Assembly: GCF_040115645.1 (NCBI RefSeq)
Contig: NC_089576.1
Location: 2,108,001-2,172,000 of the forward strand
DNA from: Euwallacea fornicatus
Lineage: Eukaryota; Arthropoda; Insecta; Coleoptera; Curculionidae
Reading direction: 5' to 3'
Length of the DNA stretch: 64,000 bases
Positions 11,101-24,668 of the stretch are shown piece after piece; within the stretch, counting starts at the first letter, position 1; every line of letters starts with the position of its first letter. The notes beneath the pieces were generated by a model. That model saw only the letters and a list, made by a program, of their open reading frames with translations. It ran no database searches and had not been told where the DNA came from. A program made the translations under genes and the position numbers.

Positions 11101-14100
11101 GTTTAGAAATACACGCATTAAGTTCGCTATTGTGGTGCTTTGAAATGCCCATTAAAATAATAGTTCAATAAAGCAATTAATAAAATTAGATCTGTATAAG
11201 GGATATTTATTTAATGGGAGTAGGAAGAAAAATGGAGAGGGTGGAGCTACGTTTTTGTTGTCGTTTGAGAGTAATTAGACTGATTTATTATTACACGTGC
11301 TTTACAATTTTTCCACTATCCATTAACAGGATTTTCTCGTATATTTACCAGGTCAAACTCCAGTCAAATAAGGAGCAACTATTGTTAGTTCGGAAACAGT
11401 ATGAAAATTCTGAGAGCAACGTAGTCGCCCTGGAAAAACGAGCCCAGGAATTGGTGTCCCAATTGGACGTCTCCAGAGCACAGTGCTCGCAACTTGTCCA
11501 AGAACGGGACAACTTGTTGAAAACCATGGATTCATTGAAGTCGGACAAGAATCAACTGGACCGCAACCGCATCGATCTAGGGTCCATGTTGGATTCTGTG
11601 AATCAAGGCAAGTAACTGAACACTGTCAGTCAATTTCGTGATTCTCATATTGCATTCGTAATTTACAGATTACGACAAGCTGATTAAAGCCAACACGAAA
11701 CTACAAAAAGACTTAGATGCAGCTTATCAAGAGAAAATATTCCTGCAAGGAGAAGTTGATAGGCTCAATCAAGACGCTGATTTGAGGGAGATCAGTTTGA
11801 GGGGCGAAGAAGACCGATGCAGCCGCATAAGAGAGGAATTGCTAACAGTTCGTGAAGCGCTTCACAATATGTCTCTGTCGCACGACATGCTGGAGCAACA
11901 AAAATCAGAGGCAGACAATGTAATTTCAAGCCTGGAAAAGATCAAAGTAGACTACGAAGTACAACTGGAAAAACTGTTTGGGGAGAGCTCGAATGTGCAG
12001 GATTCGCTGCTGAAAAAAGAAACTATAGCCACCAACCTCGAACTAGACAAGAAGAAGCTACAAGATGATTTGAAGAGAGTAAGAAATAAGCGATATTACA
12101 TTCGAGTATTGTTTTATTAATCAATTGTGTAGGTCGAAGAAGAGAAACAGGCCATCCAAATACAATGCAATGACCATCAAAATGATATTCAATCGCTGCG
12201 TAAAGAACTTCTGCAAGCGGAGCAGCAAAAATTAGACTTTGAATCTGAAAAAATGTCTTTATCTGAGAAGTGTAAATTTTTAGATATAGAAAAGGAAAAA
12301 GTATTGAAACATAAAATTTTGTTACTTGTTTATTGAGTGGTTTTTTTATAGATTGAGATGGAGTTAAACCAAGCAATCCGAGAAAGAAACGATCTAAGCA
12401 ATCAACTGACAGTAATGGGAAGAAAAAGAGACGCATTGAATGAGGAGGTAATGCGCTGCAGGCAGAAATTAGAACAAGCAGGAGAAACCAACTCGAGGAT
12501 AAATCGTAATTTAGAGGAGCTTGTTAAGGAGTGCGAAGAGAAGCAATGCACCATTGATGGCTTAGACAAAGACGTCCAAAGACTGCAGGAACTATTAGCA
12601 GCAGTTCGATCAGAAAAAGAAGCCCTCGAGGCTGTACTTTTCGACACTCAAACCAATCTGGAAGCCTCAGAAGAAAAGAAAATGCAGCTGGAAAAGGAGG
12701 CGCAAGATTTGCTCGTCAAGCAGGAACAGCTGAAATCTCACGTGTCAAAGTTAACAAAAGACTTGGAACGCTCAGAAAAACGATGCTCAGACGTTAAAAC
12801 CAGCATGGCCCATCAGGCGGGCAATAAAGAGGTCGAGTTCAAGCAAACAGTAGAAAAACTGCACTTGCAGAACGAGGAAAACGTAAAAAAGCTGACTGAG
12901 GAACGGGACAAAATTCGCGTTTCACTGGAAAAACGAATGCAGAATTCGATGCAACAATTGGGAAACGAGAAGAACGTGGAAATTCAACAGTTAACTGACA
13001 GAGTAGAGACGTTGCAGATCCATATCGACAATCTTTGTCAGCAACACGAAGAATTAATGCTGAGGGCGGAGAATGACAAGCAGCAAGCGCTGTTGATTGG
13101 TAAGTTGGAAGAAATTCGAACTTGTGCTTTAGACGAATTTTCTTTCAAATTGAAAAGTTAGAAAATTTTCCGCATCTGGAGATCGAAAATATACTGGCGA
13201 GCATAAAATTCGGATCACTTTAGTATTTTCGAAATTTTTGCCTTCCTAACTTCCAAAAAAATAAAAAAGGATAGCCTTTATCGATTCTGAGGTTCTTTAA
13301 CCTTGTTAAGGGTAAATGGTAAAAAAAACACGATCCTGTACCCAAATAACCGATGTATTATACAGGTGTCCATTACCCAAGCACTGTAACATTTTGATAT
13401 TGAAGGTATTTTATCAATCTTTTTTTTTTCATGGTAGAACCATGCAGAACCGTAGACATTTTCCCAATGATCCGAAATTTCATGAAGCAATGCCGGTATG
13501 CCAGTGAAAAATATCACTTCTCTTTCAATGTATTTATATTTGAACATTTCGAAGTGACCCGAATTTTATGCTCGCCAGTGTATATTAAGTTTGTCTTATT
13601 CGAATGTAATATAGTGAGAAGTTCGTTTTGGAACTCATAAGAAAAAGTCAATAGTCTTTAATTTAATTAATTCAAATAAAGGTGAGTATTTCTTGACATT
13701 ATGGCGAATGAAAAGTTAAGTAGATTGTTTTGCGAATAATTAAATAGGCCAGCGCCAGTTTTTGACTCCAAAATGAAGTAGAATTCAATGTTTTTTTAAA
13801 AAATGTCAATTTGCTTGCAATATTAGAGAAAACAGACTTATTTAGTGGATTTGTAGTTCTAAAATTGTCATTCGAACGAAGCTCTTTGAGCACAAGATTT
13901 TTTCGAAAAATTTTCTTCCAGAGTTGAAATTGGTTTTAACTTACTTTATTTTATTTTCAATAAAAATATCCCTAATCCAAGAAGTGCTACCCTATAACTC
14001 GACAAATACATCCGACAGAGAATATGTTAATTAAATTTCGCAAATCGCTCGACGAGGATCCCACTTTCACGTTTGTTCTGATATTTAAATAATTTATACT

Positions 14101-17100
14101 TGTCCTGATACCACTGAACAGCTAAAAGTTCTGAATGAGGTAATCACCCAAAATAAAACCTGTTGCATGATAGTGCGTAGTTTCGAGTTAGGATAATAAC
14201 CGTAATAGTTTCTTGCCAATTTGGTTTAGCAATTTAAAAACCGGATCATTTAAAAAGAGAATGATGGTGGTAGGCGCGTTTCAGGCCCCATTAGAACCAA
14301 AGGTAGTAATTTCTTCGACGGCGCAGCCTTCTTCATCTCGATCGCAACAATAAAAGAAATTTCAGAAAGCAAGTTTGTCCAGTGATTTCATTTATTAAAA
14401 TAGAATAAAGCCTGTGATATCATCGTTTGATATTAGGCAAATGACTTGCTTCTAAATTTATTCGGACGAAATAAAACATTTTTAATGATCCCGCGTCGGT
14501 TTTCATACTTATTTGTATTGTTTCGACTGCGTGGAAACTGTCCCTCAGAACTGCGCGGAAGAAAATTGGTTTATTGCCCCACGACCACCATCATCTGTGA
14601 TTTGTGGTGATCTAAGCGCGCGCTAATACCGTTACTTTCAAATCGTCTTGAACAGACATGTTTTTTTGTTTTTTCACGGATTTCTGAATGGTGATCCCAG
14701 ACTGATTGTTATTGTTCAAGCTGCCCGTTTATTTACTCGTTAAGAATTATGATTTCGATCAGTGAATTCGATTTTGTGTGTTGCACAATGTATTATCACT
14801 CATCATTCATGCAGTAGTTCAAGTGCTTTTGTGCTTTGTGTCCCGGAGTCGATTCATCAAGAATCGTTTTGATTTAGGTCAGTACTCAGACACTTTAAAT
14901 TATCATAACAAAGTATTCATAAAAAAAACACACACACACACGCATGACTTTGAAATGTTAACAGTAACTGCTAAGAAAACGAAAGAAGACCTCCAGAAAG
15001 GATTTCTGAAAGGTTATTGCGGTATAGTTTCGCTACCAATCCGGTCATGGTTGATTACCGATGGTGTTTTTTTTGCAAAATAAACATTACATTGTGCACA
15101 CTTATACTTCTTACTTATAATTTTTTTCTTTTTGCATAAGTCCTTCTTCGGTTAACATATTCTCTAAGGCGAATTGACTCGTAACACTTTTGGTAAAAAA
15201 CAAAATGACCTCAACATATTTCTAAATTTTTGTTTTAAGATTTTTCACTTCGTATTTTGATACCTATTTATACATAATTTAGTGATTTTGTCTTTTATTG
15301 ATGAGGTGATCGGCCGTATAACTTCTGAATCTTCCTAACTGTCAAACTACGTTTTTGAAAAAATAGCGCACCTCCTGCTGGATGGCCGTCAGTCGATTGG
15401 CCTTGCTTTACCATGACGCAGTACGGAACGTTCGAAATGGTCATGCAACAAGGTTTGCACAATTATGGGCGTTTTAGGGCGATGAAACTTATTGAAATCC
15501 TTCTAAACCAACTTGTTGCCTCTTTTCCTGACTTTTACCGAAATCGAGATTATATGACTAACTCTACAGGGTCCTACACTAGTACGTCAGCCTTCCTTAG
15601 CTTCTATATCTATAAAATTTTTTTTCTTCTGCAGTAAAGCATAGTACATAAAGGTGTATATATTACCTGACATAAATATATAATGTACAGGGTGCCCCCA
15701 AGAAGTATAGCGATATATAGGGTGTCCCACGAATATAGGCCTCTATCCGTATCTTGAAATTTATGACTAGGAAAAAGTTTATATTTGGATATCACATTGA
15801 TGCAGAGGTGATGCATTGATTGAAAATCTTTTAATGAAAATATCACTTCCGGTTATGCCGAAAATGAATCAAATGGCTTATTTTAAATGGAATACCATGT
15901 ACATTGTACCAAATTTCCATTCTGCGGAATATTATGATCATTTTTCATCCATAATGTTCTGTAGCTAAATTTTACATTCATTAAAGTGACTGTTTCCTGA
16001 TATTGGTAGTTTAAACCCTCTTTCGCTATTATTAATTAAATTTTTCTAGTATCAAGCTTTATAAACTCTTATGTAGTCATCAACAATAGACTGGTTTCTT
16101 CTGGAAGCTGTTCTGAGAGATACCCTAGTTTTAAAATAATCGACTATGCCTTTGAGGGCTTTTCGTAATGGCTTCGTTTTTTCTGGATATCGAATACCAA
16201 ATGTATGACATGTTTTGGTTAATACTTTGTTATATTCACCATAAATAATAAACATATTGAGATAATGTTCGTTTTTATAATTTACGGGTTCTGCCATACT
16301 TAATGTGGAGTACGAAATATAGAAAAGCGTTTTTTTGAAATAAAATGAAAACGGTTAGGTTTAGGTATAGGCAAATCAATTGAATGAAGTAGTATTTATT
16401 TTTTATGTTAAATATGCATTCGTTGAAAATATAAGAAGTTTCTATTTTAAAAAAAAATGAGATTTTTGTCAATTTTTAAATGACAATTTTGGACTATGTT
16501 TTTAAACACCTTGTGTGAATAAACATGACTACAAGCGCAGTAAAACATTTTGTATAACAGCACAAAATTTAATTGCAAAATACTTAGTCGTTTGTCAATT
16601 ATTTAAAAAATATATTAATAGTTGCAACTGTCATTTTTTTTGAAAAAATAAAAATGTTTCGAAAACCGTAAAATTTAGATATGGAGTATTATACGTGAAA
16701 AATGTTCATATAGTTCTGCAAAATCGAAATTTAACATAATATACAGGGCGTCCCATTTAAAATAAGCGAGTTGACATTTATTGCCGATATAAGCAGACGT
16801 GGTATTTTCATGAATATATTTTTTTAATCAATAGATCACCTTCACTTCAGTATGATACCCAAATTTCAACTTTTTCCTAGTCATAGGTTTCAAGATACGG
16901 ATAGAGGCTCGGCAATTCTAGACTTTTGAATTCCGAACAAAGTAAATTACTGAAGTTTGAAGTCGTGCAGCTTCGGAGGCCTATTGCAGCAGATGTCGAG
17001 AATTTTTTTACTTAAAACACGTCAAGATGTAGCTTATTAGGTCTTCTTGAAGCCCCAGAAGATCGATTTCGAAATTCATAGCGATCAGCGTACGGTTCCG

Positions 17101-20100
17101 TTTTCCGTGGAACCTTGCACCTGTCAAATTAAAAAAAAAAACGAATAATTCGAAAACGTTATCTTTAAACATAGGACACCTTACATAAACTGATTTTGCA
17201 ATTTAACGATAAATTCTAAAAAATAAAAATGGGGGTTTCCATTCAAAATAACGAAGTTGTATATCGTCACACTTTTTGGGTACACTCTGAACACTAGAAA
17301 ATAATTTCTTCACATACTATGTAATCCTGCAGAAAAAAAATTTATCTTCATTGGTATAGAAGACTAGCTGGACGCTGTATATCATTTTTAACCTGAACAA
17401 CATAATTACTACTAAGCAAAATAATTTCAAAAATACACTGATCGTTATTCTAAAGGTCTGAATATTATACAAGATACTCCAATTTTAATGACTTTGTATT
17501 TACGTATTGAAAAGTTAACAGTATTTTTAAAAATAATACCCCTTGTACTGTTTAATACTGACACTTTAAAAATTAATTTTAGAGATTTAAAGCCTTAAAC
17601 TTAAATATTTCTTTGAAAATAGTCTGAGTTTAAATTTTAGTCTTCACTTCTCTAAACTCTTCCTTCTGCAAATATCAAAAAAGTTACTATTTTAAAGTCA
17701 GCAATTTGAATATTTTCTGATATACACGTCCTTATACCTACCTCTCACCTTTTTAAAATTTTGGACCCTTAGGTCGTTTTTCTATGAAAATGTTAGTAAA
17801 TTCTCTTTAATGAAGTATCAAAAACTCTGTTTTCTAAAACCGGTATTTGATATTTAGAAATGAGATATTCAGATCACTCATGTGGGAATTGAAGTTTCTA
17901 TCATTTCATAAAAATCTTCATAACACGGATTTTTGATGGTTTTGCAAACGATTTTTCTTTCGAATTAAAAGTCTATAGAAGTAAAAATAAAAATCGATAA
18001 ATTATTATTTCGAAAACACTGATTGACGTACGGTATTTACAGTGATGCTTAATATTGTATGGAATGACCTCATTCAATCACGTGTATGATGTATACAAAA
18101 TACAGAAAATTTGCTTTTTAAATTCGTATATATGCTTCGATAATGTCACAGTGTACCTCTTCGTACATCTTTGTCTAAACCAGAAAATTGGTAAAATAGT
18201 AAACGTACCTTTTGCATTATTACTCACCTAAGTCTACACCATTCAGTATATTTTAATCTTACTATTTGTAATAAATCTAAAATGCAATAAGATCGACCAC
18301 AATCTGGATTATACTTCAACTTAAACACACAATAGTGCAATTGATACTTATTTATAAACATGTTGCCACCAGAAGTGATGTAATACATATTTTGTTTATC
18401 AATATTTGAAGTGCGGCTACGAAAAGCGCTTAAGACGGTCCAGATATCGGTTTTTAATGCGAATTTTGCTAAATTTTCTGTGATCATTACTTAAGAATTA
18501 TAATTGCCGAGATAAGAGGCCTCGTGTAATAATGACTCCGTAATTTCTTAGTGTGGATGATACTCTTTTGTACCTTTAGTACTTATGTGAAGTGGAAATC
18601 GCTATAAAAACGATATCAGATAGAAACCGATACAGTAATTGATGGTTTTTTGGAAGAAAAATAATGTTTAATTGTTGTTGCAGCTCACCACGACCAAAAA
18701 GCCCTCAACGACAAATTCGAAACGGCCCGGAGAGATCTGGAAGAAGAGAGGGAGGCCCTTGAAAGGTTGAAAAGAGAGGCGAACAGTCGATTCGACCAGG
18801 ACCGAGTCGTAATCAATCAGCTCAAAGATGAACTGAGCAAGTTTAAGGTGATTTTTCTTAGTCATGATCACCATTCAAGTTGTCAGTATGGCGTTTGTTT
18901 ATCATTGGTTGTGTGTAGTTTTTGTTTATTATTTTGGACGCAGACACAGGGTGAGTTTCGCTTCAATAAAGCTCTCGAAGATCATGAGTGATTGTAAAAA
19001 TATTAACGTTGATCTTTAGGTCAGATTGGAAGAGAGCAAAACAAGGAGCGAGGAGGAGAAAATTGCTCTTCAGCAGAAAATTGAAGAAATACGTATCGAG
19101 AGGGACAATGCCCAGAACGAGGTGGAAAACTTGAGAGTCCAACTTCATTTGTGTGAAGACAAGAGCGAGAGCGTGAGCAATTTACTACATGAAACCACCA
19201 GGAAATTAAAAGAGAGTTAGTAACGTTAAGTTTTCATGGTTTTAAATTTTGAAAACATTTATTTCAGCCGAGAATAATTCGGAATGTTTGAGAAAGGACT
19301 TGACCGATGTGCGCAGACTATTGACAGACAGCAATTTCGAGAAGGAAAAGTACCACAACAGCAACAAGGAATTGAGGGACCACGTGAAGAGAACCGAGAG
19401 CGAAAAGAGAGAGTTGAACAGACAATTGGAAGATGCTTATCAAAAACTTGCCAGTATGTGCCTTATTGAAAAAGTTCGGTTAAGGTCCTACTTAAGTCCA
19501 CGATTTAATAAATTTGAAAATCATACTAGTGACATATCTGTCTCTACTAAACATGAGTGGCTTCAAAATCAGTCAGAACGGCCAAAATCTTTGGCGAACT
19601 TACTAAATACCATTTGCTTTAATTCCTCATGCTCCAGATCCCAATTCTTCTCAGAGAAATTCATCACCCTTGTCCCCCTCAATGTAAATTTATCTGCTCT
19701 CTCCGACTTAATCTTCTTAGCCTCGTGTTTCTTCTCCATCAAAGTATACACAAACTCCCTGGCAGGGCAGTTTAATATGTACTTTGTCTAGTTTTACACA
19801 TCAGAAAGACGACCTAGAGCATGTATACTAAACACAATGAATTTTGGGTACTTTCTTCCAAGTAATCACGTGTGTTTGAAAGCTGCTTTCGGTCATCGTG
19901 TGCAGTTTGTCCATTCGGATCGGTTTTTTGGTCATGCTGCAACAACGAGAAAGACAATATTTAATATTAAAATTCACCTTATTCGTATACTGTTATTATT
20001 TTACTCTCGGGTAATAAGGTCCAAATCTTGAGGAATCTCGTAAAATTTATTTCCACTAGCTCCCAAGTTAAACAAACTCTTATGTGTTAATGACATGCAT

Positions 20101-23100
20101 ATGCGGTGCACTGTCGGCGTAAAAAAATAAACATTACATAATGCGCAAAACATAGAATCTCATGAAATATTACAGCAAATAAATTTGGACTAGTATTTAT
20201 TCAGTAGCTATACTGAACGCATTGAAACTCTTTAGATTTAGAAGAGACGAAATCATCTCTTGAACATGATCGCGCGCGTCTACAGAACCAAATTCGAGAT
20301 CTAGAGAAGGACCAACTACAGACTGAGCATCAAGTGCAGAGTTTCCAGGAGGAACTGCAAAGATCTCAAAGTGCCAAAGTGCAACAGCAGCAGGAGGAGA
20401 AAGAATTGCAAGCGAAGCTGCTTAACGAGGTAGAGGAACGGGAAAGATCGCACCAGGAGGTGCATCAATTGAGGAAACAGGTAAGATAATAAAATTTTGA
20501 TTGAAGATTCTATAGAAGTCTGCAGATGTCAGAGTTGGAAAGGAACTTGGAACAAACCAGGCAGGAGCTCAATAGAGCACGCAGTCATACTGGCCAGTTG
20601 GAAGAGCAGTGGCACTCTCGGGAACAGGACCTTCTAATCCACTTAGAGGACAGCAGAGTGAAGGAAAAAAGACTAGAGGATCAGAAGCATAATTTGGAAG
20701 TTTGCTTGGTTGACGCCACGCAACAAATCCAAGAGTTAAAGGTAAAATAGATTAACCGGAAATATCTACAATAATCAGATTAAATCCAGGCAAAATTGGG
20801 AGGAGCTGAGGGCAAAGTGCGAGCCCTCGAGACTCAGCTAGCCCAATTGGAATCGTCAAAAAGAGATATTGAACAAAAACTCTTTAGCGTTGTGTCAACT
20901 CTTAGAAGAATAGGCGGAATTCAAATGGACGGCTCAGTTTCCATGCCCTACAGACTATTGAGCCCTAGCAGAAGGTGGAGTCCTGCCAGAGCTTCTCATG
21001 AAGAGAAAGATGGGGGAGCCATTGATGTTGATCCTGAAGTAGTTAGGAAGGGAGTTAGGAATTTAATGCAACAAGTCGCGCAAATTGAACGGGAAAGGGT
21101 ACCTAAGATTAAACATTAACTAAGAACATTGGGGTTATTTGCTTTTATTTTAGGATGACTACAAAACTCAAGTGACCACAGTCAAAAAGCAACTGCAAGA
21201 AGCTCAAGACACGCAATCTAAAGGTGACCACAAGTTAACGAAAATTATGCAAACCTTGAGGACACTGCAAGAAGAAAAAGGGACTTTAGAGGCTGTTTTA
21301 GGACAGAAAAACATGGAACTGAAATCTCAAAGCGAGGCTCTGCTTAAAAAGACTGAAGAAGCGAAGCAAATGAGAGAAAAAGTTGTGTCGCTAGAGTTGT
21401 GCTTAAGTGGGGAGAGCGATCAAAAGCATCAATACGAGGTATGTCGCTATATTTCCTAAGAGAGCTAAGTCGCTAAACTTTGTTGTATTATAGGAGAAAA
21501 TTGAGAAATTAAAGGTTGCATTAAATAGAGCAGATACAGATAAACGAAATTTGCAAGAAGAGTTAACCAGAACTGAAAGTCGGTCTACAAAATTGGAGTT
21601 GCAGAGAATGTCCGCGGAAGGGGATTTGCAGAGGCTGCAGATGATGTTACAGGAGAAGGATAACGCTATACAGGTAATAAAAAAAATGTTTTAAGAGTTT
21701 TAGTGATAATTTTTTTTTAGAAACTGCAAGAAAAATGCGACGTTCAAAGTAGATCAACGGCAAGCCTAGAAGAACGATGTGTCTCCTTAAAATCCACCAT
21801 CGATCAGCTAAATTGTTCCCTAGAAAAAGCCTCAAATGGCGAGAGCGAACTGAAGTCAGAACTCCAAAGACTGCAAAGAAATTTGTACGAATCAGCCTCG
21901 TCTCAGCATTCAGAATCCGAAAGACTTAAACAAGTAAGAATTGCGCTCTTTTATTGTTAATAAATTTTAACTCGGAATATCTAGATGCAGAAGGCACTGT
22001 CCAATTGCGAAAATGAGCGCAGAATTTTGAACGAAAGACTTGAAATAACACAAAACAATCTGGCAGAAATGCGGCGCAATAACCAGATCCTGCAAGACCA
22101 AGTAACAAGACTGAATAACGAATTAGCTAATAATGAAGTCCAAAAATCTGCCCTAGAATCTCAACTTAGGTAACGTGTAATTCTAACTGTTAATTAAATT
22201 ACAAAACAGTACTTACAGGTTAGCTCAGTGGCCTGCAGACACCCCTGCGGGAGCTCACCAGGAAGAAGAGCTACGCATGCAGTTACATTCAGTGCAGAAA
22301 GAGAGGAATGATTTGAGAGCCAAAGTTGACTCTATGAATAATAAGGTATTATTTGCTATTCAGACATTTTCTTAAATGAAAACTAAAAATCTTTCAGTTA
22401 AGGCAACTCGAAGGGGAAAATCGAAATTTGGAACGTCTCGCCTCGAAGCCATCAGGAACTTTATCAAAAACTAAAACTTACTTGCGACCGGAAAAATCTA
22501 CTTACGATGGAGTAGATAAGTCTGCATATGACCGATCTGAGAAAACATATGAGAAGATTGAAAAGTACTCCCCTCTAGAAAAATATGACCGTTCCGGTCC
22601 TGAAAAATACGAATTGGATGCTTCAGTAACAGAACTGGATAGATATGAACAGGAAAACAGAGAATTACGAGTGAGAATTTCGAGGCTAGAAGCCGGTAAG
22701 TGAATTAACAAGCTTATATAGAAGGTAAATGTGTATATTAAGTGGTGTCGCTGTAGAATTGGCGGAAAAGGATGCTGAATTGGCAAGGCTCAGAACTCAG
22801 AGGCCTAGTTTAGATGCCAAATTTGACAGAGCTGAAATAGAGCGATATAGAGCGGCTCAGCTACAAGCCGAGCGATTACTGGAAGCAAGGGAGCAGAGTC
22901 ACCGACAACAAATTTCTCGTCTGGAAAGTCAGGTAGGGGAACAACTTTCTTGAGACTTCGTGCATGACTTAATTCGTAATAGATAAAGCTGCTTCGTGAC
23001 CAATTGAACGAAGAAATAAAGCGTCGGCAGCAATATGTTTTGCGTAGTACCAAGGCAGGAAGGGAAATGCAGCAGTTACGCCAAGCATTAGGAGACTCTT

Positions 23101-23312
23101 TGCGGACCGTGTCACAAGACCCTTCAGTGGACGCTTTGCTTTTGGAGCATGAAGCTAGAAAATTAGGTATTTAAAATTCCTTTTTTTTTAATTAAAACCT
23201 TAAGGTATTTTTTTCAGATAACACATTGTCCTCCACATCTAGTCTACCTCCAGCTTTAGGGCTGCCCTCATCATTGTCGTATCGACGTTCAATGACACCC
23301 CAACCTAAGTAA
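8119..23312 (+). CDS. Root: Rootletin (ciliary rootlet coiled-coil protein)
   Basis: Rootletin polymerises into the striated rootlet at the base of cilia and links centrioles; in insects it supports sensory neuron cilia. Coding exons: 8119-8166, 8900-9106, 9455-9675, 9735-9920, 9975-10164, 10467-10619, 10679-10863, 10938-11052, 11352-11607, 11669-12078, 12133-12300, 12352-13099, 18684-18847, 19020-19215, 19268-19453, 20236-20480, 20526-20741, 20790-21098, 21154-21438, 21494-21673, 21721-21933, 21985-22169, 22219-22345, 22398-22695, 22757-22932, 22983-23166, 23218-23312. All phases agree and the total gives about 1,981 residues, close to the roughly 2,000 of vertebrate rootletin. The signature EHNRLLNLWRDVVSVKRHF lies near residue 222 and STISAVQAALHK later; the rest is heptad coiled coil to a Ser/Pro-rich tail. 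Exon 9 ends at a GC donor. The last intron may differ: a GTAAGT donor at 23,309 and acceptor at 23,401 would give an alternative end at 23,420. Confidence 0.93.
13193..13580. mobile_element. Tc1-like miniature inverted-repeat element
   Basis: ACTGGCGAGCATAAAATTCG at the left end is mirrored at the right end (CACTGGCGAGCATAAAATTC in complement), with about 40-bp imperfect arms and TA at both sides. CACTGGCGAGCATAA is typical of Tc1-family ends. The 388-bp body has no transposase; it sits in the rootletin intron. Confidence 0.7.
14929..14941 (+). repeat. Short (AC)n microsatellite
   Basis: About six and a half AC units following an A run. Confidence 0.8.
15735..16908. mobile_element. Inverted-repeat element of the CAGGG group
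   Basis: Arms 15,735-15,899 and 16,744-16,908 are imperfect reverse complements sharing CTCTATCCGTATCTTGAAA and GACTAGGAAAAAGTT. CAGGGCGTCCC lies at the inner end of the right arm, unlike the other elements, so the true borders are uncertain. The centre carries the N-terminal part of a transposase on the minus strand. Confidence 0.6.
16052..16297 (-). pseudogene. N-terminal DUF4817-like transposase fragment
   Basis: An 81-codon frame begins MAEPVNYKNEHYLNMFIIYG and contains IRYPEKTKPLRKALKGIVD. This matches the layout of the DUF4817 helix-turn-helix domain (acidic start, 'M..IYGE', then 'RYP....P' and a basic helix) at the N-terminus of many arthropod Tc1/mariner-like transposases. No catalytic domain follows. 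It complements the C-terminal fragment at 4,368-4,640. Confidence 0.6.
16920..17290. repeat. Diverged copy of the inner element at 6,438-7,104
   Basis: Shares GCTTCGGAGGCCTATT-like, 'cttggagcc/cttgaagccc', 'ccgtg.gaccttgca.ct' and 'gacgataaat' blocks in the same order with 6,690-7,090. It lacks clear terminal CAGGG ends, so it is an old fragment. Confidence 0.65.
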
Positions 23313-23420
23313 GTTTCGTTCATAAACAATGTATTTGTGATTTCTTGCGGTTGTTTACGCTATAGGCAATATTAGTTTTTAAGTCTAATGATTTTTGCCA
23401 GGTTCGGAGGACTAAAATAG

Positions 23421-24668
23421 TTCATTTAACCGTAGGGACAATGTTACTTTATTTATTGCCGGCGTTAAAATTCGTGTTAGTATACTTATCAACCTAAAGT
23501 ACTTAATAATACAAATAGAATTGGCACGTAAATACTAAGTAACTTAATCTTAGCGTTTTGTACTTCTCCAGTTTTTTACCAAAGAATGAGTTAAGTCGTT
23601 TCTATAATTTTATTTTAAAACTAGGAGTTAGCTTTCCTTCGTTTGAAACCTGCTGACTTCGTATCCCCATGAGCTAATTTTTTTCTCGGCCATGTCTATA
23701 AAAATTTAAGGACTCAATGCTCTCATATAGGAGGTTCGACATTCTTAAATTTATAATTGATGATAATAGAAATTTGGTCAATTTAATAGTTATATAATAT
23801 ATAAATGAAAACAGCCCAGAAACATCACTGTGAACTTACCAGCTTTATTATTTAGTTAAAATCCAATTACCATTTTTTGAAGTCATGCAGTTCTAAAGTC
23901 TTCTGGCATTGATGAAGCTTTTTGACTTACATGAAAACACAAATATATAACGCTCTATAAAATATGCAGTTTTGCAGGTAACATAACGCGAAAATTCAAC
24001 ATCAAAAACCAACATAAATTTTGAAAAAGTATTCGAAATTTGAAACATACAACAAACAACAATATAATATGGCGGAATCGAAAACGCCGATGAGTGATTT
24101 TACGCTCCGAGTAGAGAGAGAGCTCTTTTATTTCATTTCCTTCTGTATACCTCAGAATTAGTAGGAGTGCGATAGACTGACGCTTCAATGACTCAGGTCT
24201 CCAATTAACAACCTGGTGTCGGAATCTGACTAAAAATTTTCGACCGAAAATTTGAATTGCTCCTCCTAATTAAAAAATCGTTTCAGCTTATCTTATCGTA
24301 ATTTTCTTTGTATTCTTGTACAATTTTGTAGGAAAAACGTTTACAGTTTTGTATTGCTTTATTATATGAAAACCCTGCATTAGCAGTACAGATTGATGGT
24401 GTCAGTTGTTCGTGGAATTTTTAACTATTATAGATTCCTTCATAGCACATTACTATAATTGGTATATAGGCATAAGTGTACTTAACTCAAATACTGTATT
24501 ATCCGTCCAATTGATAATAATACTCCTAGAATGAGCTTTAATATATTGTGTCACTGCTAAATACATTTGATGTTTTATTTCATTAAGAGTCAAATCATTA
24601 ACATGTTTTTCACAAAAATTAACAATAACTGTCCGTGTATCCTTCCACAGTGTCGTTTAATACCATAC
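23421..24668. other. Rootletin 3' region and spacer
   Basis: About 1.2 kb without a gene. The first part should include the rootletin 3' UTR. Near the right edge TTTATT at 24,574-24,579 is a minus-strand AATAAA that suits the first FUN14 gene. Confidence 0.5.

Larger units (their letters stand above)
13100..18683 (+). other. Large rootletin intron with transposon debris
   Basis: A 5.6-kb intron in a gene whose other introns are mostly under 1 kb. It contains a Tc1-like miniature element (13,193-13,580), an inverted-repeat element with a transposase fragment (15,735-16,908), a diverged repeat copy (16,920-17,290) and a short CA repeat (14,929-14,941). Between them I see no exon. Confidence 0.7.

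Noticed and set aside
12023..12436. 137-codon minus-strand frame over rootletin exons
   Set aside because: Antisense shadow of coding coiled-coil sequence; it spans introns and has no domain.
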